Source: a virus
IMG/VR virus record: IMGVR_UViG_3300005098_000041
Location: 1-26,344 of that record
Direction: 5' to 3' (one strand)
DNA length: 26,344 nucleotides
Shown here: one piece after another, positions 7,273 to 14,042 of the stretch
Numbering within the stretch: the first letter of the stretch is position 1
How the letters are laid out: the number at the start of each line of letters is the position of its first letter
The notes under the pieces: generated by a model
What the model was told of the DNA's origin: nothing
Database searches by the model: none
The model's input: only the letters and a program-made list of their open reading frames with translations
Program-made: the position numbers and the translations under genes

Positions 7273-8697
7273 ATGGCTGAAAACTGGCAGGTGGTTCCGT
7301 TCAAAAAGGCGAAGCCCGTGGAGGGCGGTGGCTGGGACCAGAGCGCGGCACGGAGACACGCGGCTGAGAAGGCTTCGTCCGACGGCTCCGGCGAGAAAGA
7401 CACTATCAACTGGACCGAGTATCGCCAGTTCTTCGGGCTCTACGACGCAGCCGACCCTGAGAATATTGGAAGCTACAAGTATCCGCTGAAGGACGTGCGG
7501 GACGGGGTGATTGTGCTCGTGTTCGAGGGTCTGTCGGCGGCGATGGCTCGACTCGGAAGCGCACCCGCGCAAGTTCGGAGGCGGCTTTACAACCTGCTAA
7601 AGCGCTACTACTCGCTGTTCGAGGGGAAGGAAGTGCCCGAATACAAGTTCGCACGGCTGAGCGGCGTGGAGATACTCCGACCGGGCAGGTGGAACGGCTT
7701 CGAGGTCTCGCGGGAAGACTGCCAGCGTCTCGTGGACGGCTACGACCCGAGCTACCTGCTGGCGCCAGTCCTGCTGGGGCATAAGATGGAGTACGGCGAT
7801 GGAGACGAAAAGCTTTCGGAAGGATGGGTTGAGCGCCTGTATTGGAAGGATGGAGCGGTCGCGGCTGACCTGGCTGATGTGCCGGACTCCACGGCAGAGC
7901 TGGTGCAGCAAGGAAGGCTGCATTACCCGTCGGTCTACGTGAGTCCGGACTTCAACGAACTGTACCACCTGGCGCTTCTGGGCGGATCCAATCCGGCAGT
8001 GGAAGGGCTGGCGACTTTGCGGGATGCGGTCGTTCAGTTCTCGGGCGATAAAGACGTGAGAGTAATCACCATGGATTCCAACAAGGAGGGCAAGACACCA
8101 ATGCCAGACATGGACGAAAAGGAAAAACTGACCCTCTTCCAGCGATTCGGTAGGCTGCTGGGCTTCACCGTGCAGCCGGCGGCTGACGGCGGCGTGAGCG
8201 TCTCTTCCGACGAAGAGGCGCTCGAGTTCAAGCGCCGTGCTGAGGCTGCGGAGACAAGGCTCAAGGAGCTGGAAGGGCGAGTCGCGGAACAGGAGAGGCA
8301 GGCGCGATTCGCTAGGGCGGAAGCCGAGGTAGACAGGCTGGTGGCCGAAGGCAGGCTGACTCCTGCGGTGAAGGACGCGGGGCTTACGGAAGTGGTGGCG
8401 TTCCTTTCCCGCGGCGAGAAGCTCAAGTTCAAGAAGGGAGACGAGGAGGTCGAAGGCACCTATGGCGACAGGTTGCTGTTCGCGCTTTCGCAGCTTCCCC
8501 AAAACCGGCTGAAGAAGCTGGCGGCGGCGCCCGACGCCGGCGAGGGATCGCTCCTTGGGCGCAGCGATGCCATCGACCAGGAGATGGAAAAGCAGCGTCT
8601 GGAGTTTTCCAGGAAGCACGGACGCGAGCCGGACCAGAAGGAAGAGCTCCAGCTCTACGAGATGGCTGTTAACACGGTTGACGGGAGGAAAAGCTAA
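7273..8697 (+). CDS. Prohead protease fused to scaffold, Mu gpI type
   Basis: A 474-residue protein. The start ATG at 7273 follows AGGAGA with good spacing; the open frame continues upstream through the dyad region but is not credible there. Residues 45-125 (NWTEYRQFFGLYD, YKYPLKDVRDG) are an N-terminal domain often joined to phage proteases. Residues 130-250 form the I-like protease: VEILRPGRWNG, APVLLGHKMEYGDG (H170), GWVERLYW, LHYPSVYVSPDF (S220) and YHLALLGGSNPAVEGL. H170 and S220 are my candidates for the catalytic pair. Residues 277-474 are acidic, helical and coiled-coil (VSSDEEALEFKRRAEAAET), as in scaffolds. It cleaves scaffold and itself during head maturation. The stop overlaps the next start (TAATG). 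Confidence 0.85.
   Translation: MAENWQVVPFKKAKPVEGGGWDQSAARRHAAEKASSDGSGEKDTINWTEYRQFFGLYDAADPENIGSYKYPLKDVRDGVIVLVFEGLSAAMARLGSAPAQVRRRLYNLLKRYYSLFEGKEVPEYKFARLSGVEILRPGRWNGFEVSREDCQRLVDGYDPSYLLAPVLLGHKMEYGDGDEKLSEGWVERLYWKDGAVAADLADVPDSTAELVQQGRLHYPSVYVSPDFNELYHLALLGGSNPAVEGLATLRDAVVQFSGDKDVRVITMDSNKEGKTPMPDMDEKEKLTLFQRFGRLLGFTVQPAADGGVSVSSDEEALEFKRRAEAAETRLKELEGRVAEQERQARFARAEAEVDRLVAEGRLTPAVKDAGLTEVVAFLSRGEKLKFKKGDEEVEGTYGDRLLFALSQLPQNRLKKLAAAPDAGEGSLLGRSDAIDQEMEKQRLEFSRKHGREPDQKEELQLYEMAVNTVDGRKS
8083..8103 (+). promoter_or_regulatory. Internal ribosome binding site for the scaffold
   Basis: AAGGAGG at 8083-8089 lies 11 bases before an in-frame ATG at 8101. This is a near-perfect Shine-Dalgarno in the middle of a coding region, placed exactly at the protease-scaffold junction. 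It is the arrangement known from Mu I/Z and lambda C/Nu3, where the scaffold is made by internal initiation. Confidence 0.6.
8101..8697 (+). CDS. Predicted scaffold protein from internal start
   Basis: In-frame 198-residue product sharing the C-terminus of the protease gene, starting MPDMDEKEKLTLFQRFG. It is charged and alpha-helical with a heptad-rich stretch (EALEFKRRAEAAETRLKE and following) and a C-terminal helix. This suits a scaffold that fills the prohead and is then digested by the protease. The evidence is the strong internal Shine-Dalgarno, the domain boundary at this point, and the precedent of phages Mu and lambda. Not proven without protein data. Confidence 0.55.
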   Translation: MPDMDEKEKLTLFQRFGRLLGFTVQPAADGGVSVSSDEEALEFKRRAEAAETRLKELEGRVAEQERQARFARAEAEVDRLVAEGRLTPAVKDAGLTEVVAFLSRGEKLKFKKGDEEVEGTYGDRLLFALSQLPQNRLKKLAAAPDAGEGSLLGRSDAIDQEMEKQRLEFSRKHGREPDQKEELQLYEMAVNTVDGRKS

Positions 8698-9368
8698 TGG
8701 CGACTGAAAGAGCTTACGGCTACAAGGCGGCGGCTGGTCTCGTGAAGTATCGCGGGGTCGTGCTCGATGGCAACGGCAAGCTTGCGTATCCGACCACCGA
8801 CGGCGACAAGATATTCGGGCTTACGACCGACGATGTGACGTCGGGAAAGGTCGGCAATGCGCAGCGGTCGGGGCAGGCGTACGCGGAGGTCTCGGAAGCC
8901 CTAAGCGCGGGGGATCTTCTGCGGGCACTCAAGACAACGGGGAAGCTGGAGAAGGCGGAAGCCACGGCCACCCTTAACTCGACGAACGCAAATGCGGACC
9001 TTACCTTCACGGCACAGCACAAGTTCCAGGGGGGCGACGGCGACGAAATCTCGGTAGAGCTGAAGGACCCTAGCGGCAACAACAAGTCGCTTTCTATCAC
9101 CGTCAACGGGAAGCAGATCACGGTCAGCCTGGCTACGGAGGGCTCGGGGGCGATCACATCCACGGCGGCGCAGATCAAGACGGCGATCGATGGGGATGCG
9201 GACGCATCTGATCTCGTGAGCGTCGCGGTGGAGGGAGACGGCAGCGGCGTGGTTGACGCGATCGCGCAGACCTTCCTGTCCGGAGGAAACGGCGCGTTCT
9301 GCACGGCGCTGGAGGCGGCTACCGCCGACGGCGACATCATCAGAGTTGACATAGGAGGCGTGGCCTAA
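8697..9368 (+). CDS. Head decoration protein with inserted beta module
   Basis: A 223-residue small capsid protein. Residues 1-87 (GVVLDGNGKLAYPTTDGDKIFGLTT, SGQAYAEVSEALSAGDLL) and 198-223 (GAFCTALEAATADGDIIRVDI) together match the pattern of trimeric decoration proteins of the DUF2190 type, which stabilise the expanded head. Between them, about residues 88-197, lies an extra domain with ITVSLATEGSGAITSTAAQI, EGDGSGVV and a closing LSGG. A close relative of this domain occurs in the tail gene at 18930. GGGAGG lies eight bases before the ATG; start and stop overlap the neighbouring genes as TAATG. The insert probably projects from the head surface and may bind polysaccharide, which is an inference. 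Confidence 0.8.
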   Translation: MATERAYGYKAAAGLVKYRGVVLDGNGKLAYPTTDGDKIFGLTTDDVTSGKVGNAQRSGQAYAEVSEALSAGDLLRALKTTGKLEKAEATATLNSTNANADLTFTAQHKFQGGDGDEISVELKDPSGNNKSLSITVNGKQITVSLATEGSGAITSTAAQIKTAIDGDADASDLVSVAVEGDGSGVVDAIAQTFLSGGNGAFCTALEAATADGDIIRVDIGGVA

Positions 9369-10372
9369 TGATTGAAGGAACCGTACATTACGACAAGACG
9401 CTCACGGACCTGTCTATTAGGTTCCTGGAGAGCGATTTCGAAGGGCAGTTGCTTGGGCCGAAGGTGGCGCCGTTGGTGACGGTGGACGAGCAGAGTGGTC
9501 GCTATCCCGTGTTCGGGATGGAGGAATTCAAGTACGCCGACGATGACGACCTGCTTTCCGATGAGGGCGAGGCGCGGATTTATGCGCCGTCGATGAGCGC
9601 AGACAGCTATAACTGCGACCTTCATGCCGAGCAGATAATCGTGTCTGAGTACAAAAGGGCGCGTTCGGACCGCGCCTTCGAGGTCGATGCAGCCCGCAGG
9701 CTTCCGGAGGTCATCCGGCGGATGCGCTGGAGACACGAGCTGAAGGTCGCGAGCCTGCTCACGACGGCGGGGAATTACGCCACCAATAACAAGCTGGACT
9801 TGGACTCGCTGGCGAACCGCAGATGGGATGAGAGCGCCCCGACCCCGATTGAGGACATCGAGAACGCGATGGACGTGATGCAGCTTCAGTGTGGCGTCTT
9901 TCCCGATACGCTCATCTTCCCGCTGGCAGCGTGGCGGAAGTGGAAGAACCTTTCGGATGTGCGCGACGCTATCAAGGGAGACCGCGGGGGCGCGATCGTG
10001 CGGCAGGATGTGGCGGACCACTTCGGATTCCGCAATGTCTTCATCGGCGCGGGGCTGCGTGACACGGCGAAGAAGGGACAGTCACGCAGCATGGCGCGGC
10101 TCTGGGGCACCAAGAATGTGGTGCTACTGTATGCGGGTAGCGGCGAATCGAACCTCCAGACGCCAGCGACGGCCAAGACGTTCGTGTTCAATCCGCCTGA
10201 GATCCCGACGGCGCAACTGGGAATGGTTGTCGGCATCGAGCGCATCCCTAAGCGTGGCGGTGTACCTGGCTCCATGTCTGCGGAAGCCGACTGGTTCTAC
10301 ACGGTCAAAGCGACTGGCGTCGCGGGCGGCAAGATTATCGCTGGGTACCTAATCTACAACGTCATCGCGTAG
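9368..10372 (+). CDS. Major capsid protein
   Basis: A 334-residue protein following protease, scaffold and decoration genes, the standard place for the capsid protein. Features resembling HK97-fold capsids are the N-terminal SIRFLESDFEGQLLGPKVAPLVTV, an extended E-loop region with YPVFGMEEFKYADDDDLL, a long helix with ARRLPEVIRRMRWRHELKVASLL (spine helix), the LIFPLAAWRKWKNLSDVRDAIKG segment and a C-terminal P-domain strand set ending AGGKIIAGYLIYNVI. Its sequence is closest in style to Mu-related siphoviral capsids. AGGAGG sits nine bases upstream of the ATG, the strongest Shine-Dalgarno in the operon, as expected for the most abundant protein. No N-terminal delta domain is present because the scaffold is separate. 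Confidence 0.9.
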   Translation: MIEGTVHYDKTLTDLSIRFLESDFEGQLLGPKVAPLVTVDEQSGRYPVFGMEEFKYADDDDLLSDEGEARIYAPSMSADSYNCDLHAEQIIVSEYKRARSDRAFEVDAARRLPEVIRRMRWRHELKVASLLTTAGNYATNNKLDLDSLANRRWDESAPTPIEDIENAMDVMQLQCGVFPDTLIFPLAAWRKWKNLSDVRDAIKGDRGGAIVRQDVADHFGFRNVFIGAGLRDTAKKGQSRSMARLWGTKNVVLLYAGSGESNLQTPATAKTFVFNPPEIPTAQLGMVVGIERIPKRGGVPGSMSAEADWFYTVKATGVAGGKIIAGYLIYNVIA

Positions 10373-10377
10373 TCACC

Positions 10378-10827
10378 ATGGGCTATGTCACCATCAACGA
10401 GCTGACGAAGCTTATTGACGCTAAAGTCCTGGCTTCGCTTGCCTACGACAAGGAGACGGGGACACCCGACATCGCCGACCCCGATGTGGTGCAGGAGCTT
10501 AATTCGCTCATTGAAAGCGCGAGCGGCATGGTGGACGGCTACCTGATGGCGTTTCACGAGGTCCCGCTCACGGGCACGATTGACCCGGCGCTGAAGAAGC
10601 ACACCGCGGAGCTGGTGATCGACCTAGCGTTTCAGCGGCGCCCCGGGGAAGCCGAGAACCCGCGAGCGAGGCACGCCGAGGCGGCGTTTGAGTGGCTTGA
10701 GGCGGTGAGAGCGGGAATCATCAAGCTGAAGGTCGAAGGGCAGGTGGAGAGGCAGCGCACCATCAAGTCGACCACGGAGGACACCGAGCCGACTTTCACG
10801 GCGGAGACCCTGGGGGTGCTGGCGTGA
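10378..10827 (+). CDS. Head-tail connector protein, Mu gp36 (DUF1320) type
   Basis: A 149-residue protein with the gp36 pattern: MGYVTINELTKLIDAKVLASL, then DPDVVQELNSLIESASGMVDGYLM, PALKKHTAELVIDLAFQRRPGE and a C-terminal helix. Proteins of this family form the adaptor ring beneath the portal. Here it comes right after the capsid gene and before the gpG-type protein, as in Mu-like phages. The Shine-Dalgarno is weak, so expression may depend on the upstream gene. The stop overlaps the next start as GTGA. Confidence 0.85.
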   Translation: MGYVTINELTKLIDAKVLASLAYDKETGTPDIADPDVVQELNSLIESASGMVDGYLMAFHEVPLTGTIDPALKKHTAELVIDLAFQRRPGEAENPRARHAEAAFEWLEAVRAGIIKLKVEGQVERQRTIKSTTEDTEPTFTAETLGVLA

Positions 10828-11420
10828 TCTTTGTGCGCATCGACAGTCGGGAACTCAGGGTGGCGCTGTCAGGGCTGGAGCGTAGGCTTAGCGATATGCG
10901 CGGCGGAATGAGGCTCGTGGGCGCGGAGGCGGTGCGAATGCAGGAGCGGCACATTCAGACGGGACGGGACTCGCATGGAATGCGTTTTCCGCCGCTCAAG
11001 CCCGTGACGGTCGCCCTAAAGGGTTCGTCCAAGCCGTTGGTGAACACAGGCGCGATGAAGGGCGGGATCAAGGCGTCGCCCCCAGGTCCCCGGAGCGTCG
11101 TGGTCTTTGTGCGGAAAGAGCAGGAGACGAAGGCGCTCACTCACCAGAAGGGTCGCGTGATTACGCCGAAGCGGGCGAGGATTCTGGTGAGGGAGATCAG
11201 CGGTCGAGAGCTTACGCGCATGGCGAAAACGGCGAGAGCAAAGAGGCTCAAGGGGATCAATGTCTCGCGCAGCAAGAAAACCGGCAAGACCTATGTTGTC
11301 TTCGGAAGGCGCGTGAAGGTGCCGCGGCGGCAGTTCTTCTACGCTACCGATGGTGAAAGGCGGAAGCTCGCGGATGTGCTTGCCGCTTGGGTGATGGCGC
11401 AGAAGGGAGTGGCTGCGTAA
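10824..11420 (+). CDS. Phage virion morphogenesis protein, Mu gpG / P2 gpS type
   Basis: A 198-residue protein with a GTG start that overlaps the preceding stop. The family signature is clear: a short N-terminal strand and helix, then DSHGMRFPPLKPVTVALKG (residues 50-68), the LVNTGAMKGGIKA turn, a basic middle, and the C-terminal VPRRQFFYATDGERRKLADVL ring-facing segment, where P-x-R-x-F-F is typical. In P2 this is the tail completion protein and in Mu gpG. It likely joins head to tail. The protein is strongly basic. The stop overlaps the next ATG (TAATG). Confidence 0.85.
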   Translation: MIFVRIDSRELRVALSGLERRLSDMRGGMRLVGAEAVRMQERHIQTGRDSHGMRFPPLKPVTVALKGSSKPLVNTGAMKGGIKASPPGPRSVVVFVRKEQETKALTHQKGRVITPKRARILVREISGRELTRMAKTARAKRLKGINVSRSKKTGKTYVVFGRRVKVPRRQFFYATDGERRKLADVLAAWVMAQKGVAA

Positions 11421-11863
11421 TGGCTGAAGCGAAGGTCATCACGGCGATTAAGGCGCTTGTCGAGATGCTCAAGTCCTCGGCGCATGTTTCGGCGGTTGAG
11501 GGCTGGTCAGTCTGTAGCGACTATCGCGACCTGCGGCTTCCGGGTGTGGATGTGGCGCCGGGTGCGCTAATGCGGGTTGGACAGGAAGTGGAGGCGACTA
11601 TCGTCTTCACCATCGCCGCGCCGGTTCGTGGGAATGTGGCGACAGCGGTGAATCAAATCTACCAGATAGACGGCGGGCTGTTTAACGCCATCTTTCATCA
11701 GCTCACGGGCGATGCGAGGAAGCTGTTCGGGAACCGGCTAGCCTACGGAGGCATCGTGACGCCCCCAGGGATGGTTGAGCGGACGGAGGAACGCCCCGAG
11801 CCGATATTGGTGGCGAGGGCGGAGGCGACTTTCAGATACTTGGAGCCGATGGCATCGGCGTAA
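11420..11863 (+). CDS. Tail terminator candidate
   Basis: A 147-residue protein from the ATG at 11420; the open frame upstream of it overlaps the preceding gene. I recognise no strong motif. It starts with a helix (VITAIKALVEMLKSSAHV) followed by alternating strands (EATIVFTIAAPVRG, ARAEATFRYLEPM), which is the layout of tail-terminator proteins of the gpU or Mu gp37 kind that cap the tail tube and join it to the head. Position between the gpG-type protein and the tube protein supports this. The assignment is from fold pattern and synteny only. Confidence 0.6.
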   Translation: MAEAKVITAIKALVEMLKSSAHVSAVEGWSVCSDYRDLRLPGVDVAPGALMRVGQEVEATIVFTIAAPVRGNVATAVNQIYQIDGGLFNAIFHQLTGDARKLFGNRLAYGGIVTPPGMVERTEERPEPILVARAEATFRYLEPMASA

Positions 11864-11878
11864 AGGAGGAGAGATATC

Positions 11879-12094
11879 GTGGACAGTGCTTCAAAGAGTA
11901 AAAGCAGGAAACCCACAAGAGTTTCCGACGCTGGCATCGTGATGAAGCGCGACTGCCAGGTCTGCGGCGACCATGCCGACTACCCGTCGGCGATTCAGGG
12001 AATGTACCGCAGTGGCCAGCTTATACCGAATCCAACTGCCGCCGAGCGCGAGTTCGTTGAACTCGGCTGGGCGGAGAAGGTAACGAGGAGATAG
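11879..12094 (+). CDS. Small unknown protein with one CxxC motif
   Basis: A 71-residue protein with a GTG start preceded by AAAGGAGGA, an excellent ribosome site. The N-terminus is basic (SASKSKSRKPTR). C26 and C29 in CQVCGDH may bind metal with nearby His. The rest reads GMYRSGQLIPNPTAAEREFVELGWAEKVTRR. Small proteins in this place, between tail terminator and tube genes, are common in phages (Mu gp38 is one), but I cannot match it to a family. Confidence 0.7.
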   Translation: MDSASKSKSRKPTRVSDAGIVMKRDCQVCGDHADYPSAIQGMYRSGQLIPNPTAAEREFVELGWAEKVTRR

Positions 12095-12098
12095 GCGA

Positions 12099-13292
12099 AT
12101 GCCGAACACGAGACAGTACACCGATGAAAGTATGCAGGAGATAGGACCGGGAAGGCTCTTCGTGGAGGTCGAGAACGCCAGCGGAACCAAGATGCTGTTC
12201 GAGCTCGGTCCTGCGACAGACCTTGCGGTGCGGCTCGCGCGGGAGGTGGTCGCGCAGGAAGCCATCCGCAAGGGCATCCGGTATACGGTATCCGAGAGGA
12301 TTCGCTCCCTGAGCGGCGAGCTGTCCGGGCGGCTGCTGGAGAACGTGAATCCGGCGGTCTCGAAGTACCTGCTCGGCATCGGAGAGACGCAGGTGAAGGC
12401 GGCGTCTACGGTGATGCCAGTGAAGGAGTCGTTCAAGCTCTACGGGACTGACGAGCGGATCGTGGGGCACGCGGCGAACATCGTGGCGCAAATGCCGGAG
12501 CCGAGCAGCTTTAATGCGACCCTGTTCGGTACTGGCGGGCCCCCGGACGGCACGTATTCCTTCGCCGTGGTCGCGTGGTATGACGAGGATGAGGAGACGG
12601 GGTCGTTCCCGGATAGCGCCGACGAGAAGGCGGAGAACGTCGAGGTGACGGCAAGCAGGGAGAAGATAGCCATGGATTGGACTGCGCCGTCCAATGTCAC
12701 CCCGCACCATTACAGCATTTACAAGCAGGACGCCGCGAGCTTCGACGAGACGCAGCCGGCACAGAAGATCGCCGAGACGACGGCGACCTCCTTCGTCCAG
12801 GGGGCGACATTCGCCAACCTGGGCAGCAAGACCTTTGGGGATTCCCCGCCTGGGCCGTTTGACCTGTTCAGCTTTGACCAGGGCACGACCTATGTGGTGA
12901 ATACCGACTACACTTTCGACGTGGGGACTGGAGCGATCAAGCGCGTCGCGGGCGGCTCCATCCCCGAAGGCGAGACACTGTTGTTGTTGTACTCCTATAC
13001 CGTTCCCGCCGCGATAACGACCCCCATCGGCGTCACTAAGGCGAGGCCGACCTACGTGAAGCTGGTGGTGCTTCAGCTTGAGGAAGGAGCGGACGGCTTC
13101 GAGGTCGGGTCGGAATGGTCATTCTATCGCGTTAACACGCAGGCAGGCGATACCAACGTGTCCTTCAACGAGGACGATTACTCGCAGGGGTTCGACTTCA
13201 CCTGGAACCTGCTCTATAGCCTGTCCGACGGCAAGATCGCGCAGAAGGTGGACCGCAACGGCGTGTTCACGGACTTCGACCTGAACTACTAG
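12099..13292 (+). CDS. Major tail tube protein with Ig/FN3-like insertion
   Basis: A 397-residue protein that should polymerise into the tail tube. The outer parts, residues 1-140 and 240-397, look like a tail-tube beta barrel (KASTVMPVKESFKLYGTDERIV, KARPTYVKLVVLQLEEGADGFEVGSEWSFYRVN, GFDFTWNLLYSLSDGK). Between them, about 145-235, is a fibronectin-like domain with TYSFAVVAWYDEDEETG, IAMDWTAPSNVTPHHYSIYK and a TSFVQGATFANLG turn. Tube proteins often carry such Ig-like domains, which stud the outside of the tail and may stick to cell-surface sugars. GAGGAGATAG lies upstream of the ATG. Lack of a sheath gene next to it indicates a non-contractile tail. Confidence 0.85.
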   Translation: MPNTRQYTDESMQEIGPGRLFVEVENASGTKMLFELGPATDLAVRLAREVVAQEAIRKGIRYTVSERIRSLSGELSGRLLENVNPAVSKYLLGIGETQVKAASTVMPVKESFKLYGTDERIVGHAANIVAQMPEPSSFNATLFGTGGPPDGTYSFAVVAWYDEDEETGSFPDSADEKAENVEVTASREKIAMDWTAPSNVTPHHYSIYKQDAASFDETQPAQKIAETTATSFVQGATFANLGSKTFGDSPPGPFDLFSFDQGTTYVVNTDYTFDVGTGAIKRVAGGSIPEGETLLLLYSYTVPAAITTPIGVTKARPTYVKLVVLQLEEGADGFEVGSEWSFYRVNTQAGDTNVSFNEDDYSQGFDFTWNLLYSLSDGKIAQKVDRNGVFTDFDLNY

Positions 13293-13299
13293 GAGTGCT

Positions 13300-13776
13300 A
13301 TGACAGGACGGAAGCAGCAGACGCGGGACCGGCGCGGGCTGGAGAGGAGAGTCCGGAAGCGCGGGTTTGAGTACACCTATTCCGACGGCACAAAAGAGTT
13401 CATCTGCAAGCTGAAGCTGAATCAGATACGGGACCTGGAGGAGCGCATTCGGGACTTCATCCCCAGCGGGGGCGCGGAGGAATTGCTGAAGAAGCTCTCG
13501 GCTGGCGATGTCGTCAACATTTCCCTGGACATCCTCGCGGAGATCGTATGCGTAGCGACGGGCAAGAGTTCGGCGGAAGTCGGGGAGCTGGACATTGACG
13601 ATGTCTTCGGCATCGTGGCGGAGCTGTTGCGCGTCCATATAGCGGAAAGGGAGGCGGTGTTCAATTTTTTCGAAGTCGCGGCTCCCATCCTTTCGGGGGT
13701 GTTTCAGCTCGCGGTCGGGGCAGGGCGGTCGAGCGTGGAAGCGACATCGAAGACGAATGCCGACTCCGGCGGCTAG
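13300..13776 (+). CDS. Tail assembly chaperone, short form (lambda gpG analogue)
   Basis: A 158-residue protein between the tube and tape-measure genes, the fixed position of tail chaperones. AGGAG precedes the ATG. It starts basic (TGRKQQTRDRRGLERRVRKRG), then a strand with FEYTYSDGTKEFICKLKLNQ and helices including EELLKKLSAGDVVNISLDILAEIVCVATG, typical of G-type chaperones. These coat the tape measure and bring tube subunits to it. The in-frame stop comes after a T-run slippery site that allows a longer product. The last 34 residues, beyond the slippage site, are specific to this short form. Confidence 0.82.
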   Translation: MTGRKQQTRDRRGLERRVRKRGFEYTYSDGTKEFICKLKLNQIRDLEERIRDFIPSGGAEELLKKLSAGDVVNISLDILAEIVCVATGKSSAEVGELDIDDVFGIVAELLRVHIAEREAVFNFFEVAAPILSGVFQLAVGAGRSSVEATSKTNADSGG

Positions 13777-14039
13777 GGCTGAGCGCAGCGGAAATCGCCG
13801 AGCTCACGGAGGCGGAGTACTGGCTCTATCTGGACTACGCCGCGTATGCTGAATTTATGGAGCGACTGGAGCGGGACCTGAATGCCGTCAGGTTCATGCC
13901 GATGGTGGAGGAACGTAGCAGGGAGAAGGCGGTGCGGTCGCTGCGGCGTGAAATGAACCGGCTGTCCGCATGGTTCTATGGTGCGCCCTCGCTGGAGCGG
14001 AAGCTGAAGGAGTGGCACCGGAAGGAACGAAGGAAATAG
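13300..14039 (+). CDS. Frameshifted tail chaperone fusion (lambda gpGT analogue)
   Basis: Joining the G frame to the -1 frame at 13671 gives about 246 residues. The T part is open from the slip site to TAG at 14037-14039 and reads through RRLGLSAAEIAELTEAEYWLYL, a pattern common in chaperone T segments, then a basic helical end (RREMNRLSAWFYGAPSLERKLKEW). It has no well-placed ribosome site of its own. The first ATG in the frame (13857) would miss the conserved LSAAEIAELTEAEY segment. In lambda and most siphoviruses the minor fused protein carries the tape-measure contact. The fusion is inferred from sequence and precedent. Confidence 0.78.
13665..13671 (+). promoter_or_regulatory. Slippery heptamer T TTT TTC for -1 frameshifting
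   Basis: In the chaperone G frame the codons are AAT TTT TTC, so the heptamer fits the X XXY YYZ rule and both tRNAs can re-pair one base back. The new frame is open for 122 codons. No strong stem or upstream Shine-Dalgarno stimulator is evident to me nearby; weak GC pairings exist around 13680-13720. Confidence 0.75.
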
Positions 14040-14042
14040 CAG

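Noticed and set aside
6603-7409. Longer small-terminase ORF starting at 7409
   Set aside because: The extra N-terminus is read through the dyad element and into the protease gene, while the ATG at 7058 has a proper ribosome site.
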